Shown: positions 62,923 through 64,000 of the stretch, one piece after another | Position numbering within the stretch: position 1 is the stretch's first letter | Layout: every line of letters begins with the position of its first letter | IMG/VR virus record: IMGVR_UViG_3300043788_000169 | Coordinates: 1-64,000 of that record | From: a virus | DNA: 64,000 nt | Reading direction: 5' to 3' (one strand) | The notes under the pieces: generated by a model | Database searches by the model: none | Seen by the model: only the letters and a program-made list of their open reading frames with translations | Told to the model about the DNA's origin: nothing | Translations under genes and position numbers: made by a program

Positions 62923-64000
62923 GTGGCTGACGACTACGACGTCATCTACCGCGCGCTTGCTGACTTCTCCCAGCTGACCACCGCGGCCGCCAAGGCCCGC
63001 GAAGACCTCAAGAGCATGCAGGAGGCTGCTCGCGAGGAGTCCGCCGAGGAGACCCGCGGGGCAGCCGAGTCCGCTGCTGCGCACGACCGGGACACCGCGG
63101 CGATCAAGCGTCAGCGGGACGCGCTGGTCGAGCTGGCCGCCACGTCCAAGGCCGCGAACAAAGAGACCACGTTCGGCGGCCGGGACTCGATGCAGGCGCA
63201 TCTGTCCGACCTGGACGCGGAGCGCCAGAAGGAAGACCTGCTCAACCGCACCCGCTGGGGCGGGATGTCCAACCCGCAGAGCTGGGAGGCGTGGCAGCAG
63301 CAGGTCTGGCAGCACCAGATCATCCGGAACAAGGAAGCCCGGCAGGGTTACGCCACCCCGGACCAGTACCTGAGCTACCTGGACCAGGAGCGCTCGCGGA
63401 TCCAGGCCCAGACCGACGCTATGAAGAGCCGGTCCGGGGCCATCGCGTCCGAGGCCCAGGCCCTGCAGGCCCACAACGACGCGCTGAGGGGCGCGCACGA
63501 GTCCGCGGGCACCCTCGGTACCACCGGGACGCAGAACATCCAGGGCTGGACCTCAGCGCTCGCCGGGGTGCCCACCGACCTCACCACCCGGGTGCGCTTC
63601 GATGATGCCGAGGCCATGCGAGAGGGTGAGCGCTACCGCGCCTCGCTCGCGGGGGCGCCCGGCCAGATCATCACCACCGCCCGGCTCGATCTCGGCACTT
63701 ACCTCTCGGACATCGCCCGGCTCAAGCGCATGGCTGCGCTGGCCGGGCAGCCCGAGGGACCGCTGCCGTCGCTGTCCAGCTACACGCTGTCCGGCCCTGC
63801 GACGGCCGCCGGGCCGGGGATGCTCACGCCGGAGGCCATGCGCCGAATCCAGGCCGGGATCGAGGGCTACCAGGCCCCGCGCAACCAGTTCACCCCGCTG
63901 GAGCAGTACGAGCTGCGCAAGGCGGTCTCGACCTACCAGCCAGCGGGCACCTATCTCCCCGGCTACACGCCGTCGGCTCCGCCCGGCTTCCCTGCCGAGG
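62923..64000 (+). CDS. Tape measure protein, N-terminal part
   Basis: GTG 62923, after GGGAGGTGAG, opens a frame with no stop to the window end (359 residues so far). It starts with MADDYDVIYRALADFSQL and a long Ala/Glu/Gln-rich coiled coil (TTAAAKAREDLKSMQEAARE), as in tape measure proteins, and directly follows the tail chaperones. Its full length would set the tail length. Confidence 0.8.
   Translation, partial: MADDYDVIYRALADFSQLTTAAAKAREDLKSMQEAAREESAEETRGAAESAAAHDRDTAAIKRQRDALVELAATSKAANKETTFGGRDSMQAHLSDLDAERQKEDLLNRTRWGGMSNPQSWEAWQQQVWQHQIIRNKEARQGYATPDQYLSYLDQERSRIQAQTDAMKSRSGAIASEAQALQAHNDALRGAHESAGTLGTTGTQNIQGWTSALAGVPTDLTTRVRFDDAEAMREGERYRASLAGAPGQIITTARLDLGTYLSDIARLKRMAALAGQPEGPLPSLSSYTLSGPATAAGPGMLTPEAMRRIQAGIEGYQAPRNQFTPLEQYELRKAVSTYQPAGTYLPGYTPSAPPGFPAE

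Noticed and set aside
1-64000. CRISPR arrays, integrase, transposase or IS elements
   Set aside because: No spaced repeats of CRISPR type, no integrase or transposase motifs, and no terminal inverted repeats were found by eye. The Cas4-like protein has no cas neighbours.
1-64000. Tail sheath or other contractile-tail genes
   Set aside because: None recognised between the capsid and tape-measure genes; absence in this window does not exclude them elsewhere.

Overview
The window looks like the interior of a large, tailed, double-stranded DNA phage genome infecting a high-GC actinomycete. The sequence is visibly G+C rich (not computed) and GTG starts are common. Genes are packed with ATGA or GTGA overlaps, and every confident gene but one lies on the + strand. 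A terminase, portal, MuF-like protein, protease/scaffold, capsid, connector, tail tube, frameshifted tail chaperone and tape-measure series is present. No integrase, lysogeny repressor or tail-sheath gene is visible, so lifestyle is open and a non-contractile tail is only an inference. The tape measure runs off the right end and a phosphoesterase gene runs off the left end.

Region by region. 0-10.2 kb is DNA metabolism: SbcD-like phosphoesterase, HAD phosphatase, Cas4/RecB-like nuclease, DnaN-type sliding clamp, an SbcC-like half ATPase, a very large B12-type radical SAM protein, a MazG-like pyrophosphohydrolase and a DnaX-type clamp loader. 10.2-15.6 kb is a sugar-nucleotide and glycan cassette: NAD-dependent epimerase, sugar C-methyltransferase, cupin, FkbM methyltransferase and three glycosyltransferase-like proteins. 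15.6-20.5 kb is a tRNA array with 35 cloverleaves covering all 20 amino acids, plus partial, split or degenerate tRNA-like pieces and one small minus-strand secreted peptide. 20.6-47.1 kb is the head and early tail operon, with a 2H phosphoesterase, a PP-loop (PAPS-reductase-like) ATPase and a second-site glycosyltransferase embedded in it. 47.2-54.7 kb is a run of tiny overlapping genes, many zinc-finger-like or membrane-anchored, plus a NADAR protein, a second MazG-like protein, an FHA-domain protein and an NlpC/P60-like protein. 55-60 kb holds a secreted LysM/transglycosylase, a likely lysis group and two related HNH/AP2-like endonucleases. 60.6-64 kb is tail tube, tail chaperones and tape measure.

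The strongest unusual signals are these. (1) 13 of 35 tRNAs carry C33 instead of the near-invariant U33. (2) Two tRNA halves lie in reversed order (3' half first) with complementary acceptor and intervening arms, as in a circularly permuted tRNA gene. (3) A CGAT-N9-start-codon motif stands before many genes that lack a Shine-Dalgarno sequence, and a palindromic TTGACACGTGTCTACC promoter/operator occurs at three unit boundaries. (4) Two RNA elements can form mutually exclusive hairpins upstream of genes. (5) A tail-tube gene needs a +1 shift at a TTT-TGA site. All functional statements rest on motifs read by eye; no database search was possible.
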